Below, one piece after another: positions 16,999 to 25,848 of a stretch of 47,657 bases of DNA. The first letter of the stretch is position 1; every line of letters begins with the position of its first letter. The notes beneath the pieces are model-generated. The model was not told the origin of the DNA. It did not search any database and was given only the letters and a program-made list of their open reading frames with translations. The position numbers and the translations under genes are program-made. Source of the DNA: an uncultured Paraglaciecola sp. (lineage in GTDB: Bacteria; Pseudomonadota; Gammaproteobacteria; Enterobacterales; Alteromonadaceae); contig NZ_CAKZKO010000121.1 of the NCBI RefSeq assembly GCF_937123705.1, forward strand, positions 1 through 47,657, given 5' to 3'.

Positions 16999-18596
16999 TA
17001 GGCGTCTCCTTCTGAATGCGAGCTTGATATAATCGCGCTGATCACTGCTTGGGCTTTGCCACGGGTTTCATCGGCTTCAGATTGCGGATCTGAGTCATAC
17101 ACCACACCTGCTCCTGCTTGAATGTAAGCGGTGTTATCTTTAACAAAGGCCGAGCGAATAACAATACAAGTATCCATATCCCCTTGGCTGTTAAGATAAC
17201 CTACTGCTCCACCATAACTGCCACGGCGCTGTTGTTCTACCTCACGAATTAACGTAGCCGCGCTGACTTTTGGCGCACCTACTAAGGTGCCCATATTCAT
17301 ACAGGCTTGGTAGGCATTTAGGGCATCGAGATCATCTCGTAATTGCCCTACCACCCTTGAAACCAAATGCATCACATGAGAATAGCGGTCTACTTTAAGT
17401 AAATCGGTGACATAACGGGTGCCGGGTTTGCACACTTTGGCCACATCGTTGCGGGCTAAATCCACCAACATAATATGTTCGGCGCGCTCTTTTTGATCTT
17501 CTTGTAGGTTGAGCTCCAAGCGGCAATCTAAATCCAGATCAATGCTGCCATCTGCTCTTTTACCTCTAGGACGTGTCCCGGCTATCGGGTAAATCTCCAC
17601 TTGATTAGTTTGTTTGGTGTATTTCAACGCCGATTCTGGTGAAGCCCCAAACATACAAAAATTGTCGTCTTGTAAGAAAAACATATAAGGACTGGGGTTT
17701 TGTTGCTTTAAAGCGCGATAGGCATCGTGAGGATGTGAGCAAGGCAAACTAAAAGTGCGCGACGGCACCACTTGAAAAATATCCCCAGCGAGAATGTTTT
17801 CTTTGAGCTTAATAACATCCGCTTTGTACACATCATCCGACTTATTAACTTGTAAATCTGCACTGGTGATGGCGGTTTTGTTGGCTTTTGCTAAGGGCTT
17901 GATGGTGCTAAGTTTATGTTTAACTTGTTCGAGTCTTTGGCTCACAGCAAAATAATTGTTACCGACATTTTTACCGCTAAACACACTGCCGATAATTTCA
18001 CTTTGTTGGGTTTGGTGGTCGATGATCACCAAAGTCTCGGCAAGATAAAACACAAAGTCAGGGCAAGTATTTTCGCTGTCTGCTACTTCTGGCAGTGTTT
18101 CAAAGCTAGCAAGCAAGTCATAAGCCAGTGCACCACCTAAAAATACGCCATGAGGGTGCTGGCGAATGGCGGTAATTTTATTGGTGATCAGTCGCAGAGC
18201 ATCAAACACGGCCGGTGCTTTTAAACGGCTATCTTCGTCTAATTCAGCATCTGCTTTAGGGAAGGTTAAGGTGACTAAGCCCTTGTCTGGGTTATAGTCA
18301 TGGGTCACGCCTTGGGGACAGTATTTATCGAACATAGGCAATACTGCATGGCCGTTATCTGATAAAGCACGGCAAATCACTTGCTGGCCGACACATTCTA
18401 ATTTGATGGCGGCATCTACTAATAGCAAACTTTTAAGGTTGTCTTTGCTGTCAATTTCGGCGGACTCTAACAATAAGTTATTACTGCGACCTTGGCATAA
18501 GTATTGGTATGCATGTAACGGGTCGGCTACATAATCGGCGGCCACGACTAAAGTTTCTACTTTGCCAAACTGCTCGGTTAACTGGGCTAAACTCAT
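16998..18596 (-). CDS. trpE: Anthranilate synthase component I
   Basis: A 532-residue chorismate-using enzyme and the committed step of tryptophan synthesis. The N-terminal feedback-inhibition pocket has LLESAE at 42-47 and later NPSPYMFFL, both contacts for tryptophan in characterised TrpE. The catalytic domain contains IFQVVPSRTF, IYPIAGTRPRGK, DLARNDVAKVC, DRYSHVMHLVSRVVG, TLVGAPKVSA and IQAGAGVVYDSDPQSE. It is the first structural gene, 37 bp downstream of the attenuator stem, and has a 1-bp overlap with trpG. Confidence 0.97.
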   Translation of the reverse strand: MSLAQLTEQFGKVETLVVAADYVADPLHAYQYLCQGRSNNLLLESAEIDSKDNLKSLLLVDAAIKLECVGQQVICRALSDNGHAVLPMFDKYCPQGVTHDYNPDKGLVTLTFPKADAELDEDSRLKAPAVFDALRLITNKITAIRQHPHGVFLGGALAYDLLASFETLPEVADSENTCPDFVFYLAETLVIIDHQTQQSEIIGSVFSGKNVGNNYFAVSQRLEQVKHKLSTIKPLAKANKTAITSADLQVNKSDDVYKADVIKLKENILAGDIFQVVPSRTFSLPCSHPHDAYRALKQQNPSPYMFFLQDDNFCMFGASPESALKYTKQTNQVEIYPIAGTRPRGKRADGSIDLDLDCRLELNLQEDQKERAEHIMLVDLARNDVAKVCKPGTRYVTDLLKVDRYSHVMHLVSRVVGQLRDDLDALNAYQACMNMGTLVGAPKVSAATLIREVEQQRRGSYGGAVGYLNSQGDMDTCIVIRSAFVKDNTAYIQAGAGVVYDSDPQSEADETRGKAQAVISAIISSSHSEGDA

Positions 18597-18633
18597 TTCT
18601 TTGATTCTCTTGTTCTTTATTGAAGAGCAGGCG

Positions 18634-18713
18634 TAAAAAAGCCCGCATTATACGGGCTTTTTTGGAAATTTATTTGCGAATTTTACATTCAAACACAAAC
18701 ACTCACAGCCCGT
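18634..18713 (-). promoter_or_regulatory. trp transcription attenuator (antiterminator and terminator)
   Basis: On the minus strand the terminator is AAAAAAGCCCG (18663-18653) pairing with CGGGCTTTTTT (18645-18635), ending in a T run. The mutually exclusive partner ACGGGCT (18713-18707), touching the trpL stop codon, is perfectly complementary to AGCCCGT (18658-18652), the left arm of that terminator. This is the classical arrangement: a ribosome stalled at the Trp codons leaves ACGGGCT free to form the antiterminator, while a ribosome at the stop codon covers it and lets the terminator form. Confidence 0.88.
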
Positions 18714-18763
18714 TAGGTCAGGATGTGCCACCACCAAATGTTGTGTGTGTGTCTGTTTTGCAT
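18713..18763 (-). CDS. trpL: trp operon leader peptide
   Basis: A 16-codon frame from ATG at 18763 to TAA at 18715-18713: MQNRHTHNIWWWHILT. Three consecutive TGG codons just before the stop, the position directly upstream of an attenuator and the matching antiterminator make the assignment firm. No strong ribosome site is seen upstream of the ATG, and I could not assign the trp promoter or a TrpR operator with confidence. Confidence 0.9.
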   Translation of the reverse strand: MQNRHTHNIWWWHILT

Positions 18764-18940
18764 GATTTATTGTACTCGTAATCTGTTTAAATCAGTTATT
18801 CGGCTGTTATTCACTAAGGGATAGGTATAATAGCGTCAAGTATTTTAAATTTGATGTTCATTTTCGAGTGCATAGAAGAAAACAAAAACGCTGCTATGTC
18901 AATACGCAAATGAATATTAAACACAAATAAAAGCCAAAAC
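18764..18940. promoter_or_regulatory. Divergent promoter region trp / rnm
   Basis: The region from 18597 to 18940 (344 bp without a long gene) holds the trp leader and attenuator in its left part. In the right part, the plus strand has a perfect TATAAT at 18826-18831 with a weak -35 (CTGTTA-like), a likely promoter for rnm with a leader of about 100 nt. On the minus strand a TTGACG (18839-18834) lies on the other side, but no good -10 follows at the right spacing. Confidence 0.4.
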
Positions 18941-19780
18941 ATGAAAATCGACTTGCACAGCCACACTTATTATTCAGACGGACAACTCTCGCCTAAAGAG
19001 TTAATTGATCGCGCCCATAATATGCAAGTGAATGTATTGGCTATTACCGACCATGATACGGTGGACGGTATTCAAGAAGCGATGGATTATCAATCACAAC
19101 AAAAACGTTCGATGCAAATTTTGCCTGGTGTGGAAATATCTACCTCATGGCATAACTTTGATATTCATATTTTGGGCTTAAATGTTGATCATACCAATGC
19201 ACAATTTTTACAACGTTTAGAACAACAAAGCCAAGAGCGTGACAGACGGGCCCAGCAAATGTCAGATAAACTGGCAAAAGTCGGCATCGAAAACGTATTT
19301 GAAGATGCCAAACAATTAGCCGGTGTAGGCCAAATCACCCGCGCCCATTTTGCTAGGGTGCTAGTGCAGCGCCAAGTGGTTAAAGATTTTGATTCTGTGT
19401 TTAAAAAGTATCTTGGGAAAGGCAAAAAAGCCCACGTTAAACCCCAATGGATCGACATTGCTGAAGCGGTTAAATGGATCCACGATGCCGGTGGCAAAGC
19501 TGTGTTGGCACACCCGGGGCATTACGATATGACCACCAAATGGTTAAAACGCTTGGTGGCTGAGTTTGCTCATGCGGGTGGCGATGGCATGGAAGTGATC
19601 CATTCACACCTCACACCCGTTCGTAAACAGTTATTGGCCGATATCGCCGCGGAACATGATCTACAGGCATCTAGCGGTTCTGATTTTCATTTCCCAAACC
19701 GTTGGACCGAATTGGGTAAAAACCTTAAGTTACCAGAGCAACTTGTGCCCATTTGGCATGATTGGTCCCTTGTTGGTTAA
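18941..19780 (+). CDS. rnm: PHP-domain 5'-3' exonuclease RNase AM (TrpH/YciV)
   Basis: A 279-residue PHP phosphoesterase. Metal-binding motifs in order: DLHSHTYYSDG (residues 4-14), ITDHDTVDG, the Glu of LPGVEIST, HILGLN, ITRAHFAR, LAHPGHY, a Glu-Val-Ile-His motif and GSDFHFP near the end. The E. coli homologue trims 5' ends of RNAs, including rRNAs, and also acts on 3',5'-nucleoside bisphosphates. It is divergent from trp, the same neighbourhood that gave the family its old name trpH. First gene of a run with yciO, scpA, scpB and rluB; a gap of about 100 bp precedes yciO. Confidence 0.92.
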   Translation: MKIDLHSHTYYSDGQLSPKELIDRAHNMQVNVLAITDHDTVDGIQEAMDYQSQQKRSMQILPGVEISTSWHNFDIHILGLNVDHTNAQFLQRLEQQSQERDRRAQQMSDKLAKVGIENVFEDAKQLAGVGQITRAHFARVLVQRQVVKDFDSVFKKYLGKGKKAHVKPQWIDIAEAVKWIHDAGGKAVLAHPGHYDMTTKWLKRLVAEFAHAGGDGMEVIHSHLTPVRKQLLADIAAEHDLQASSGSDFHFPNRWTELGKNLKLPEQLVPIWHDWSLVG

Positions 19781-19879
19781 TAAGATTAAAGTAAGGCTGG
19801 CGAAAAGATAGCCAAAGCCCTTCAAGACGGTTAACATTAACCAAGCAATACTGCTGCGATAGTAGAATAGGAAACAAAT

Positions 19880-20500
19880 ATGAGTCAGTTTTTTTATATC
19901 CACCCTGAAAACCCACAAGCGCGGTTAATTAAACAAGCCAGTGAGTTAATTCATCAAGGCGCAGTGGTGGTTTATCCTACTGATTCGGGTTATTCCATAG
20001 GTTGTCATATGAATGACAAAGCCGCCCTTGAGCAACTGTGCCGCATTCGTCAAATAGATAAAGACCATAATTTCACCTTAATGTGCCGGGATATGTCGGA
20101 GTTATCCGAATATGCCCGAGTCGACAACACCGCCTTTAGAACCATCAAAAACAACACACCTGGCCCTTATACCTTTATTCTTAAAGCCACCAAAGAAGTG
20201 CCTAAACGCCTGCAAAATCCTAAACGTCGCACTATTGGTATTCGCGTTCCCGATAACAAAATTGCGCTGGCGCTTTTAGAAGAACTAGGCGAGCCGTTGA
20301 TGTCCACCACCTTGATATTACCAGGTGCATTGGTTGCCGAGTCGAATCCTGATGACATTCGTGATGAACTTGAGAAACAGGTAGGTTTGATCATTCATGG
20401 TGGTTTTTTAGGTGAACAACCTACTACTGTGATTGATATGTCAGAAGGTGAAAACACCATTATTCGTGAAGGCAGTGGCGACACCAGCCCGTTTGTTTAG
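19880..20500 (+). CDS. yciO: YciO, YrdC/Sua5-family threonylcarbamoyl-AMP synthase-like protein
   Basis: A 206-residue YrdC-fold protein with an excellent ribosome site (AGGAAACAAATATG). It shows VVVYPTDSGYSIGCHM, CRIRQIDKDHNFTLMCRDMSEL, the KNNTPGPYTFILKATKEVPKRL nucleotide/tRNA region, RRTIGIRVP and LMSTTLILPG. TsaC/Sua5 enzymes make the t6A precursor; YciO is the paralogue beside rnm and its own activity is less certain, so TsaC-like function is only inferred. The gene context rnm-yciO-scpA is conserved in gammaproteobacteria. Confidence 0.9.
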   Translation: MSQFFYIHPENPQARLIKQASELIHQGAVVVYPTDSGYSIGCHMNDKAALEQLCRIRQIDKDHNFTLMCRDMSELSEYARVDNTAFRTIKNNTPGPYTFILKATKEVPKRLQNPKRRTIGIRVPDNKIALALLEELGEPLMSTTLILPGALVAESNPDDIRDELEKQVGLIIHGGFLGEQPTTVIDMSEGENTIIREGSGDTSPFV

Positions 20501-20517
20501 TAAAAAACGCATTTTTT

Positions 20518-21372
20518 ATGTCTACCGATAGCTTTTCTACTTCAAGTACCGCAAGTACCGAACTAGCCAAGGAGCCTGTACAGCAGCCGTTGCCGTTGGC
20601 GTTTATCAATGGCGAAGCATTAATTGAAAAGCCAGAAGACTTGTATATTCCACCAGACGCCCTTGAACTCATTTTAGAAGCATTTGAAGGGCCACTCGAT
20701 TTACTGTTGTACCTTATTCGTAAACAAAAATTCGATATTGTTAATTTGCCCGTGTATCAAGTGACTCAGCAATACATGGAATATGTGGAGCTGATGACAG
20801 ACATTAAGCTGGAGCTCGCGGGTGAATATTTGCTGATGGCGGCGATTTTGGGTGAGGTAAAGTCGCGCCTGTTATTACCGAAACGGCCCGATGCAGAAGA
20901 AGACGAAGACGACCCACGGGCCGAACTCATTCGCCGCTTAAAAGAATATGAGCTAGTCAAAAACGCCGCGCAACAATTAGATAATATTCCTCGCCAAGAG
21001 CGTGATATTTTCCCAGCGAGTGCTGCGGCTTCTGAATCGGTAGCACCTATTCGAATTTTACCCAGCGTCAGTTTGCAAGATTTAGTCTTAGGGTTTCAGT
21101 CTGCTATGCAAAAAGCCCAAGCATTCGAGCATCACCATATTGAAAAAGAAACCTTATCGACCCGTGAACGTATGAGTTTGATTTTACAGCAAATATCCTC
21201 AGATGAATTCACTGGCTTTGATGCGTTATTTCACGCCAGCGAAGGAAAAGCCGGCGTAGTGGTGACTTTTTTGGCGATTTTAGAGTTAGCCAAAGAAAGC
21301 CTAATAGAACTAGTGCAAGCACAGCCCTACGCCAATATTCATGTGCGCGTGGCCCAAGGAGGGCATGTTTAA
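20518..21372 (+). CDS. scpA: Segregation and condensation protein A
   Basis: A 284-residue kleisin that links the SMC/condensin heads and binds ScpB, acting in chromosome compaction. The typical start of the fold, ILEAFEGPLDLLLYLIRKQKFDI, lies at about 51-73 after a variable Ser/Thr-rich extension. The middle has LAGEYLLMAAILGEVKSRLLLP, an acidic linker (AEEDEDDPR) and the C-terminal winged-helix VVTFLAILELAKESL. No good ribosome site is visible before the ATG at 20518, so translation may depend on yciO. It overlaps scpB by 1 bp. Confidence 0.93.
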   Translation: MSTDSFSTSSTASTELAKEPVQQPLPLAFINGEALIEKPEDLYIPPDALELILEAFEGPLDLLLYLIRKQKFDIVNLPVYQVTQQYMEYVELMTDIKLELAGEYLLMAAILGEVKSRLLLPKRPDAEEDEDDPRAELIRRLKEYELVKNAAQQLDNIPRQERDIFPASAAASESVAPIRILPSVSLQDLVLGFQSAMQKAQAFEHHHIEKETLSTRERMSLILQQISSDEFTGFDALFHASEGKAGVVVTFLAILELAKESLIELVQAQPYANIHVRVAQGGHV

Positions 21373-22037
21373 TGGCTAAAATTTCTGATGTGCAATTAAA
21401 ACAATTAGTCGAAGGCGCGATTTTTGTGTCTGAGCAGCCAATAAGTACAGAGCAACTGCAAGCCACGGTTTTAGATGGTTTGGCTGTGAGTAAGAGCAGG
21501 TTGAAAGAAACCTTAGCCGAACTCACCTTAGATTATCAGGCTAGAGGTGTACAACTGATTGAAGTGGCGTCGGGATATAGATTTCAATCCATGGATAGTT
21601 TAAGCCCTTGGCTGAGTAAACTTTGGCAAGAACAGGCACCTCGTTATTCACGAGCCATGTTAGAAATTATTGCTTTGATTGCTTACAGGCAACCTATTAC
21701 TCGCGGTGAAATCGAAGATGTGCGCGGCGTGTCAGTGAGTAGCCACATCATCAAAACCTTGAGTGAGAGAGACTGGATTAAAGTGATAGGCCACAAAGAA
21801 GTGCCAGGTCGGCCTGCTTTGTATGCCACCACCAAAACTTTTTTAGATTACTTTTCGTTAAAAAATTTAAGTGACTTACCAAGCAGTGACGACTTTTTAC
21901 ATGATCAAGAAAAAGACCAACAACTGAATATTCTAAGCAGTGAGAGCAACCCGCTCACTGAAGATAAACAACCACAATCTGCAACTAGTTCTACAATTGA
22001 AGCAGACAACGCAGATGAAAAAGAGCAATTACATTAA
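21372..22037 (+). CDS. scpB: Segregation and condensation protein B
   Basis: A 221-residue tandem winged-helix protein, partner of ScpA. VEGAIFVSEQPIS, ASGYRFQS, YSRAMLEIIALIAYRQPITRGEIEDVRGVS with the usual SRAALETLA-like core, then ERDWIKVIGHKEVPGRPALYATT and FLDYFSLKNLSDLP. The last 45 residues form a low-complexity acidic tail (DNADEKEQLH end). The start overlaps the scpA stop (TAATG) and the stop overlaps the rluB start (TAATG), so the three are translationally coupled. Confidence 0.94.
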   Translation: MAKISDVQLKQLVEGAIFVSEQPISTEQLQATVLDGLAVSKSRLKETLAELTLDYQARGVQLIEVASGYRFQSMDSLSPWLSKLWQEQAPRYSRAMLEIIALIAYRQPITRGEIEDVRGVSVSSHIIKTLSERDWIKVIGHKEVPGRPALYATTKTFLDYFSLKNLSDLPSSDDFLHDQEKDQQLNILSSESNPLTEDKQPQSATSSTIEADNADEKEQLH

Positions 22038-22897
22038 TGAGTGACAAATTACAAAAAGTATTAGCCAACGCTGGCGTGGGTTCGCGCCGTGAAATGGAAA
22101 GATGGATTGAAGCAGGACGTATTTCTGTTAATGGCAAACTGGCGACCTTAGGTGATAGGGTCGAGCCTGCCGACAAAATACGAGTCGATGGCAATCCCCT
22201 TAGCACCCCAAAAGACATACCAGTGTGCCGAGTGTTGATGTACAACAAGCCCGAGGGTGAATTATGCAGCCGCAAAGATCCCGAAGGTCGCCCCACAGTA
22301 TTTGACCGTTTACCCAATATCAAAAATGGTCGCTGGATTGCAGTTGGCAGGCTTGATATCAATACCAGTGGATTATTGTTATTCACCAACGATGGCGAAC
22401 TAGCAAACCGCCTAATGCACCCCAAACACGAAGTGGAGCGCGAATATTCGGTGCGTGTATTTGGTGAAGTGGAAGACATGATGCTTAAACGCCTCACCGA
22501 TGGCGTACAACTTGAAGACGGCCAAGCCAAATTTACCGAAATTGTCAAAAAGCCCGGCGATGAAGAAAGCCAAAACTCTTGGTACAACGTAAGTTTATCT
22601 GAAGGCAGAAACCGCGAGGTCAGACGCTTATGGGAATCCCAAGGTTTACAAGTGAGCCGCTTAATTCGCGTTAGATATGGTGATTTAGAGCTTAAAAAAC
22701 GTCTACCCCAAGGTGGCTGGATTGAACTGCCATTGACGGATTTAAACGGCCTACGCAAAACCGTGCAATTACCCGCAGAAACGCAAACCCTGATTAAGTT
22801 AGAAGAAGACAACAAACTCGATCACGTAAAACTAAGCCGAATGCGCCGCTCGGTAAAAAAACATCGAGTAAGACAGGCGAGTAAGACAGGCGAGTAA
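22037..22897 (+). CDS. rluB: 23S rRNA pseudouridine synthase B
   Basis: A 286-residue RsuA/RluB-family enzyme that makes pseudouridine 2605 of 23S rRNA. N-terminal S4 RNA-binding domain (DKLQKVLANAGVGSRREMERWI, then ISVNG), the linker KPEGELCSRKDPEGRPTVFDRLP, the catalytic Asp107 in GRLDINTSGLLLFTNDG, and GRNREVRRLWESQGLQVSRLIRVRYG. The basic C-terminal tail is shaped by a 13-bp tandem duplication at 22868-22893 that moves the stop codon. Part of the coupled scpA-scpB-rluB block. Confidence 0.95.
   Translation: MSDKLQKVLANAGVGSRREMERWIEAGRISVNGKLATLGDRVEPADKIRVDGNPLSTPKDIPVCRVLMYNKPEGELCSRKDPEGRPTVFDRLPNIKNGRWIAVGRLDINTSGLLLFTNDGELANRLMHPKHEVEREYSVRVFGEVEDMMLKRLTDGVQLEDGQAKFTEIVKKPGDEESQNSWYNVSLSEGRNREVRRLWESQGLQVSRLIRVRYGDLELKKRLPQGGWIELPLTDLNGLRKTVQLPAETQTLIKLEEDNKLDHVKLSRMRRSVKKHRVRQASKTGE
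22868..22893 (+). repeat. 13-bp tandem duplication at the 3' end of rluB
   Basis: GTAAGACAGGCGA occurs twice in direct succession (22868-22880, 22881-22893) and GTAA follows. Because 13 is not a multiple of three, the duplication changes the frame of the last codons: with one copy the frame would read on to a TAA near 22909. Confidence 0.9.
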
Positions 22898-22947
22898 AAA
22901 AGGTAGTTAATGCTTAGGGTAATTAGAAAAACTCATCATGTTGGCCG

Positions 22948-22966
22948 GCCATTTTTTTAAAATGGC
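22948..22966 (+). terminator. Hairpin downstream of rluB, possible terminator
   Basis: GCCATTTT (22948-22955) and AAAATGGC (22959-22966) pair perfectly around a 3-nt loop. No long T run follows on the plus strand, so termination strength is uncertain. A second palindrome, GCTCGA-C-TCGAGC, lies near 23000. Confidence 0.35.
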
Positions 22967-23032
22967 TACCAAGTAAATTCATAGATATGATGGGCTGAGC
23001 TCGACTCGAGCAAAAAAAATAGGGTATCTTGG

Positions 23033-23060
23033 TTCAGTTTCCAGTCTATTGTAACGATAA
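23033..23060 (+). promoter_or_regulatory. Possible sigma-28 (FliA) promoter of the chemoreceptor gene
   Basis: TTCAGTTT (23033-23040) and AACGATAA (23053-23060) each match 6 of 8 positions of the flagellar sigma-28 consensus TAAAGTTT / GCCGATAA, with a 12-bp rather than 11-bp spacer. It lies about 45 bp upstream of the receptor start. Confidence 0.3.
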
Positions 23061-23103
23061 CCAGTAGGTATCCTAACCAGTTCATCAGGGAGAAATATAG
23101 ATA

Positions 23104-25047
23104 GTGCTAAATTTACAAAAACTCAAAATCCGCACCGCGGTGGCAGGTGCCATGGCTTTGGCGTTATTTTTTACCACATTGTTTTCATCCATTATCAATA
23201 TTAGTCAATTCTCTTCTATGTTTTATGACGTGACAGAAAAAGAGCATTTGCCTAATGTGCTGAGTCGAGTCCGCGAAAAAATACGCGCAGAATTACAGGT
23301 TCCAATCACACTTTCTCAAGGGATCGCGCAAAATGATTTTGTGCAGAACTGGATATCTCATGGGGAAGACCAGCAGCAATTGAGCGCAGTGACTAATTAT
23401 TTTCAGCGTTTTGTTGAAGAAAATGGCGCGTTACAAGTGTTTTGGGTGTCGGCTGAGAGTAATCATTATTATACCAATGATGGGTTGTTTAAAACGGTTT
23501 CTCGCAGTGTAGAGCGCGATAGTTGGTTTTTTGATGCTTTATCTAAATCAACGGATCTGGGATTGGCGATTGATGTTGATGAGCAAAATGGCAAGTTAAC
23601 TTTGTTTGTGAATGTTAAAGCAAGATCCCGCAGTGGACAGGCATTAGGTATGGCGGGACTTGGATACGATGTGTCCGATATTACCCAGTTGGTCAAAGAC
23701 ACTCAGGTAGGTGCCTCTGGTTTTATGTTTTTACTCGATGGTGAGGGCACAGTGACCGCTCATCCAAACAGTCAATACTTGGATAGAAAGATATCCAATA
23801 TCAGCGACTTAGCTGCGTCTGAGCAAAGCATTAATCAGGCTCAAGGTGATTTTAACTTATCTGAAATCGAGCTGGCTGGAGAAAACGTCTATATGGCGGT
23901 GGCAGAGCTGCCGGAAATTGGTTGGAAGCTAGTGACTATAATGCCCAAGTCTGAAATCAGTGAGAAAGTAAATTCTGTGGTGTGGTTATCAGTTGGCATC
24001 GCTATTGTTATTGCGGGGCTATTTATAGGCCTGTCTATGCTTGTGGCGCGCCAGGTGAGTCAATCGGTACAGCAGGTCGGAGATAAATTGCTATCAATGT
24101 CGGCCAGTGGCGGTGACTTAACTAGTCGCTTAGATGATTCAGCTGATAATGAAATTGGTCATTTAGCCACAGGTTTCAACGCAATTATGACGCGTTTTGC
24201 TGCTTTAGTGGTAGAAATTCAAGAAGCAGAAAAGGCGATAAATTTAGGCGTTGATCATCTTAATGGATTTTCAAATAAGTCGGTAGGTTACGCCGAAAAT
24301 CAGCGTGGTCAAACCGAGCAGGTAGCAACGGCTATGAATGAAATGGGACATACAATTGCTGAGGTGTCATCGGTAGCCCATAAAACTGCAACAGATACCG
24401 AATCGGCTGTATCAGACACTCACGAGACTAATGCTGTTATCGAGCAAGTATCGCAAACGATGAATCATTTAGCCGAGTCAATGTCGCAAACTGAAACTGC
24501 TATTGCCAATTTGGCAAATCAAGCAGAATCGATTAATTCTGTGGTTGAGGCTATTAGTGGTATCTCTGAGCAAACCAACCTACTGGCCTTGAATGCAGCT
24601 ATCGAGGCGGCTCGCGCCGGTGAACAAGGCCGTGGTTTTGCCGTGGTGGCAGATGAGGTGAGAACCTTAGCCAGCCGCACTCAGGATTCTACCGCACAAA
24701 TTCGTGGTCAAATAGAGCAATTACAAAGTGCAGCAACGCAGTCCTTAAGTGAAATTCGTGAAGGAGCCGAAAGTAGCGTAGAGTTGGCGCAACGCGCCCA
24801 AGACGCTACTCAAGCGTTGGCCTCAATTAAGTCGAAATTTGATAGCATAAGTGATGGCAATCATCAGGTGGCATCAGCCACAGAAGAGCAATCATCGGTA
24901 GTTGAACATATTAATCAATCGGCACAAAGTATTGCAGATACGGCGGCAAGCATCCATGAAAATGCTGAGAATGAGCAATTGGAAATCAGTCAGTTAAAAG
25001 AGCGGGCAGAACATATGCAACAGATAGTGAGTCAGTTTAAGGTTTAG
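23104..25047 (+). CDS. Methyl-accepting chemotaxis protein with dCache-type sensor
   Basis: A 647-residue transmembrane chemoreceptor. TM1 at about 13-34; a periplasmic double-cache-like domain at about 45-285 ([80 protein letters not shown]); TM2 at about 289-315; HAMP; and the signalling hairpin tip [20 protein letters not shown] followed by [15 protein letters not shown] at about 487-523. Cache domains of this type often bind amino acids or other small organic ligands, but the ligand cannot be read. No CheR-tethering pentapeptide is seen at the end (QFKV). Start GTG at 23104, with GGGAG about 10 bp before it. Confidence 0.93.
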   Translation: MLNLQKLKIRTAVAGAMALALFFTTLFSSIINISQFSSMFYDVTEKEHLPNVLSRVREKIRAELQVPITLSQGIAQNDFVQNWISHGEDQQQLSAVTNYFQRFVEENGALQVFWVSAESNHYYTNDGLFKTVSRSVERDSWFFDALSKSTDLGLAIDVDEQNGKLTLFVNVKARSRSGQALGMAGLGYDVSDITQLVKDTQVGASGFMFLLDGEGTVTAHPNSQYLDRKISNISDLAASEQSINQAQGDFNLSEIELAGENVYMAVAELPEIGWKLVTIMPKSEISEKVNSVVWLSVGIAIVIAGLFIGLSMLVARQVSQSVQQVGDKLLSMSASGGDLTSRLDDSADNEIGHLATGFNAIMTRFAALVVEIQEAEKAINLGVDHLNGFSNKSVGYAENQRGQTEQVATAMNEMGHTIAEVSSVAHKTATDTESAVSDTHETNAVIEQVSQTMNHLAESMSQTETAIANLANQAESINSVVEAISGISEQTNLLALNAAIEAARAGEQGRGFAVVADEVRTLASRTQDSTAQIRGQIEQLQSAATQSLSEIREGAESSVELAQRAQDATQALASIKSKFDSISDGNHQVASATEEQSSVVEHINQSAQSIADTAASIHENAENEQLEISQLKERAEHMQQIVSQFKV

Positions 25048-25073
25048 CCTAGCTTGTAGTATGTTTGGTGGCT

Positions 25074-25099
25074 TAATTCCCTTGAACTCTTGGGAATTA
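25074..25099. terminator. Hairpin between convergent chemoreceptor and repeat lipoprotein genes
   Basis: TAATTCCC (25074-25081) and GGGAATTA (25092-25099) form a perfect 8-bp stem. A second hairpin, GGGGCA.../...TGCCCC, follows at 25122-25143. Neither has a strong T run; together they probably separate the convergent transcripts. Confidence 0.4.
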
Positions 25100-25152
25100 G
25101 GCACAATCAATAGAGGTTAATGGGGCAACCTAAAGGGTGCCCCTACAGTTAT

Positions 25153-25848
25153 TTACTCACTTTCTTTGTAACGACGTTCAACTTTTGATAACAAGGCTGG
25201 GTTTTGAATTTCTAAAACCACCACTTGGCGTAAAATAATTTTACCTTTTACGTTTGATGTTTCATCAATGGTTAAAGTAGGTGGATTATGTTCACGGGTC
25301 TTATCACCCCACCACCTGTTGTCATCTTGTGAATCAAACTCGATGTTACCTTCTACAACAGAGCCTTGCAGTAAAGTAACACTGCCATGTTGAGTTTGTA
25401 CGTCATCTGCTATGGTTGTTTTTGTCAAATGAATATCACCATTGACTGTGGTTGCATCGCCACTAACTATTGAACCTTGGCTAAGGCTAATAGTACCGTT
25501 AACGGTACCTACATCACCTTTTACTGATAAAAAACTTTGACCTTTAATGTCGCCATTGACTGTTGATAGGTCATAAACGCTCACGTTATTGGCAATCTTA
25601 ATAGTGCCATTTACTGCTTCAACATCTTGAGCCATCACTCCTTCTTCAATGGTTATATCGCCATTCACTGAAGAGAGATCCCCTACCACTCTATTTTTGG
25701 ATATATCTAGCCCTCCCAAAACACTACTATAATCATGGTCGTTGTTATCGTTATGTCCATCGTGACCACCAACATGAATGATGCAGCCTGATGTGCTTAG
25801 GGTTAACGCGGTAAATAGTGCCGCGGTAGTCAATTTAGAGAATGTCAT
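25153..25848 (-). CDS. Secreted repeat protein (bactofilin-like beta-solenoid), unknown function
   Basis: A 231-residue protein with a signal peptide and a lipobox-like LSTSGC (Cys22), then a His/Asp-rich stretch (HVGGHDGHNDNNDHDY). At about 55-170 there are six units of 18-19 residues carrying (S/A/T)VNG(D/T)I or a variant: LSSVNGDI, VEAVNGTI, LSTVNGDI, VGTVNGTI, ATTVNGDI, VQTQHGSV. Such regular spacing indicates a beta-solenoid like bactofilin or DUF4097-type proteins. The C-terminus has a Trp-rich stretch (DDNRWWGDK) and a basic end. It is likely anchored to the outer membrane. It stands alone with its own promoter region (about 290 bp to the next, divergent gene). Confidence 0.65.
   Translation of the reverse strand: MTFSKLTTAALFTALTLSTSGCIIHVGGHDGHNDNNDHDYSSVLGGLDISKNRVVGDLSSVNGDITIEEGVMAQDVEAVNGTIKIANNVSVYDLSTVNGDIKGQSFLSVKGDVGTVNGTISLSQGSIVSGDATTVNGDIHLTKTTIADDVQTQHGSVTLLQGSVVEGNIEFDSQDDNRWWGDKTREHNPPTLTIDETSNVKGKIILRQVVVLEIQNPALLSKVERRYKESE

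Noticed and set aside
18764..18840. A TrpR operator or exact trp promoter
   Set aside because: No sequence close to the CTAGT...ACTAG operator and no well-spaced -35/-10 pair on the minus strand; TACAAT at 18774-18769 would make the leader start at the transcript start.
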